From positions 1-14,533 of the forward strand of contig CADBRC010000066.1 in assembly GCA_902796985.1 (NCBI GenBank): a DNA stretch of 14,533 nt, written 5' to 3'. Under the pieces are notes generated by a model. That model was not told the origin of the DNA, did not search any database, and saw only the letters and a list, made by a program, of their open reading frames with translations. This DNA is from an uncultured Spirochaetaceae bacterium (lineage in GTDB: Bacteria > Spirochaetota > Spirochaetia > Treponematales > Treponemataceae). Shown piece by piece: positions 13,433-14,533 of this stretch. The translations under genes were made by a program, and so were the position numbers. Every line of letters begins with the position of its first letter. Position 1 is the first letter of the stretch.

Positions 13433-13888
13433 TTACCGCCGGCATTCGCCCAGCCAGTAGACTGTCTCCCCGTACTTGTTGAACCGGGAGTCATATTTGA
13501 TCCCCCAGTAATCCTCCATCTTGTAATTGTATCCATTGTAATCTGCCTGCGGTTCAATGTACAGCCAGCGGCTGCCGTTACCGAGCTTCACGCGTACAAA
13601 CAGATGGTTCATGGACGTTGGCTTGAAGTGCGTATCCCGGTAGTTGCGGACAATCTCGCAGTGGGCGGGAGGCATTACCTTGTTCCACTCCTTCTTGAAG
13701 GTTATCGTATAGTCAATGCAGTTTACACGACCGTCGCCGTCGCGGTCGTAGACCTTTCTGGACGTGCTTCTAAGGACGTCCCTGAGTTTTGCATCCCGGA
13801 CATAGTAATCATATGAGGTGTATTCATATGCGTACACGGCTCCTCCCAGGGCAAGAAGCCCGGCGGCTACAAATGCAGTCCATTTCAT
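13433..13888 (-). CDS. Small secreted protein with an EF-hand/dockerin-like loop and a possible transglutaminase-like Cys-His site
   Basis: A 151-residue protein, not recognised by name. The start at 13888 is set by AGGAGG 6 bases upstream; the open frame further back to 14098 is not supported. A signal peptide (MKWTAFVAAGLLALGGAVYA) is followed by a mature part of about 130 residues. Residues 48-59 match a calcium loop, with D48, D50, D52, N56 and D59 at positions 1, 3, 5, 9 and 12. C57 lies inside the loop, at the start of a helix (CIDYTITFKKEW). Further on come CEIVRNY (77-83), NHLFVRV (94-100) and WLYIEPQ (108-114). The order Cys-helix, strand, His-strand, strand-Glu/Gln resembles transglutaminase-like cysteine peptidases, with C57, H95 and E112 or Q114 as candidates. 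This is inference. Two more cysteines (C77, C149) could form a disulfide. A weak -10 box (TATAAC, 13949-13954) may serve it. Confidence 0.75.
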   Translation of the reverse strand: MKWTAFVAAGLLALGGAVYAYEYTSYDYYVRDAKLRDVLRSTSRKVYDRDGDGRVNCIDYTITFKKEWNKVMPPAHCEIVRNYRDTHFKPTSMNHLFVRVKLGNGSRWLYIEPQADYNGYNYKMEDYWGIKYDSRFNKYGETVYWLGECRR

Positions 13889-13973
13889 ACTAATCCTCCT
13901 TAAAATATGTTCTGCGGTGCCTGCTGCACCCGGCCTGTTCAAGGCATGGTTATAGGCTGGCATGACCGCACGG

Positions 13974-14002
13974 AAAAAAGGTCGCATTTCAGGCGACTTT
14001 TT
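13974..14002. terminator. Bidirectional terminator-like hairpin
   Basis: A short stem GTCGC/GCGAC (13981-13985 with 13993-13997) is flanked by six A on one side and five T on the other, so it has a T-run in either direction. It separates the decayed gene at the right end from the secreted-protein gene. Confidence 0.55.
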
Positions 14003-14013
14003 AAGGAGGCTGA

Positions 14014-14341
14014 CGAACATCGTCTGTTCTTGAATCTGCGCAGCATCCGGTATTCGTGCCGGGGGCTGATACCCCCGGTGAATTCTACCACCGGGCAATA
14101 ATGCGGCTTGACGACGGTTCCGTATTCGCGGACAAACTCCAGATCCTTTTCTTCAACCTGAACGTTCCGGACGACGTGGACGAAGGCTTGAAAAAGGCCG
14201 CCAACTGGTGTAAATTCATCTCTGGGAGCACAGACCCCACGGTTCTTGAGGCGCTCAGGAATGACGCAGGCCCAGGCAATGAACGCGTTGGGCATACAGG
14301 ATGCCGACCGTGACAAGTATGCTGCCATGCTGTCGTCATAG
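14014..14341 (+). pseudogene. Remnant of a Rpn / PD-(D/E)XK nuclease family (transposase-like) gene
   Basis: A plus-strand frame open from 14014 contains FYHRAIMRLDDG.VFADKLQILFFNL.VPDD...GLKKAANWCKFISG. This resembles the C-terminal half of PDDEXK_2/Rpn proteins, where a ..TDKLEIHFLEL block is followed by a W..FL helix. The catalytic N-terminal half is missing. After about residue LEALR the similarity appears to continue in another frame (from 14261: MTQAQAMNALGIQDADRDKY), ending at TAG 14339-14341, which implies a frameshift near 14255. No start codon with a ribosome binding site is present. A fragment FRRLFKEADEHRLFLNL in a different frame upstream (about 13990-14040) might be the worn N-terminus. 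Recognition is by eye only; a short unrelated gene cannot be excluded. Confidence 0.45.
14059..14095. repeat. Two mutually exclusive hairpins
   Basis: CCGGGGG (14059-14065) pairs with CCCCCGG (14072-14078), and CCCGGTG (14074-14080) pairs with CACCGGG (14089-14095). The two share the central bases, so only one can form at a time. They lie inside the decayed gene. Confidence 0.6.
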
Positions 14342-14373
14342 GCCGTGAATACCCGGTAGTAGCTTAAAACCAC

Positions 14374-14420
14374 AAGCACCCTGCCTGGCGGAATCGCTGT
14401 GGCAGGGTGCTTTCGTTTAT
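14374..14420 (+). terminator. Strong terminator hairpin downstream of the decayed gene
   Basis: A perfect 12-base-pair stem (AAGCACCCTGCC at 14374-14385 with its complement at 14401-14412) has a 15-base loop and is followed by TTTCGTTT. It lies about 30 bases past the last stop of the remnant and supports a once-transcribed plus-strand gene there. On the other strand the T-run is interrupted (TTGTGGTTTT), so it may also work weakly that way. Confidence 0.75.
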
Positions 14421-14533
14421 ATCTTCCGCAATAATCCTGCAATCCGGGTGGCACCCCCTACATGCTGTCCCTTATGCAGATCCAACAGGCTTTTTATTCA
14501 AACCAGTTTTCAAGCTTTAGAGGAAAGAATTCG
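14421..14533. other. Right-end stretch without recognised features
   Basis: No gene, RNA or repeat is supported in the last 113 bases. Confidence 0.5.

Noticed and set aside
13939..14454. Minus-strand open frame of 171 codons at the right end
   Set aside because: It crosses the strong terminator hairpin and has no ribosome binding site or family pattern, while the opposite strand shows a nuclease-like pattern.
14080..14533. GAATTC sites near 14080 and at the very end, possibly a clone boundary
   Set aside because: Two EcoRI sites in this length are expected by chance and no vector sequence is visible.
1..14533. tRNA, rRNA or intact insertion sequence
   Set aside because: I saw no cloverleaf with a GTTCRA-type arm, no ribosomal RNA segment and no complete transposase with terminal repeats on either strand.

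Overview
The window looks like two kinds of genome joined at about 4362-4472. To the left (1-4361) the genes, the strong AAGGAG-type ribosome binding sites, the moderate GC and the leader terminators look like a Gram-positive Clostridia-type bacterium. To the right (about 4450 to the end) the DNA is visibly richer in GC, with G/C-heavy third codon positions and GC-rich spacers. Its gene set resembles a spirochaete of the Treponema type: CtpA-like S41 protease, double cyclic-nucleotide-domain protein, small secreted proteins and a Rpn/PDDEXK remnant. The taxonomy is inferred from protein recognition, without a database search. The join could be lateral transfer or a chimeric metagenome assembly; the sequence alone cannot decide.

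Left part. The 3' end of a carbon-nitrogen hydrolase is followed at 16 bases by a PLP enzyme of the Cys/Met metabolism family. A strong terminator and a folded palindromic element come next. On the minus strand, a promoter, a leader with two successive terminator hairpins, an ammonium transporter with a fused PII domain, and an ammonia-dependent NAD synthetase form one transcription unit. The logic is ammonium uptake, nitrogen sensing in the same polypeptide, and an ammonia-consuming enzyme next door.

Right part. A small secreted protein on the plus strand meets a minus-strand unit: MATE efflux pump, S41 processing protease and a glyceraldehyde 3-phosphate reductase-type aldo/keto reductase. 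This unit is driven by a TTGACA/TATAAT promoter at 9262-9289. A 383-base GC-rich spacer with short repeats separates it from a divergent double-CNB protein. That gene converges on a two-gene minus-strand unit (CE2-like SGNH esterase and peptidyl-tRNA hydrolase overlapping by 4 bases). A Bax inhibitor-1 family membrane protein, a small secreted protein with an EF-hand-like loop and a possible Cys-His active site, and a decayed Rpn/PDDEXK-type gene follow.

Most notable: the Amt-PII fusion with its double attenuator-like leader; two genes (9564 and 12489) whose predicted promoters put the transcript start on or within a few bases of the ATG with no ribosome binding site, suggesting leaderless mRNAs; a perfect 12-base inverted repeat over the second of these promoters; and the EF-hand/Cys-His secreted protein. 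I did not find a clearly new multi-gene system such as a defence island, CRISPR array or intact mobile element.
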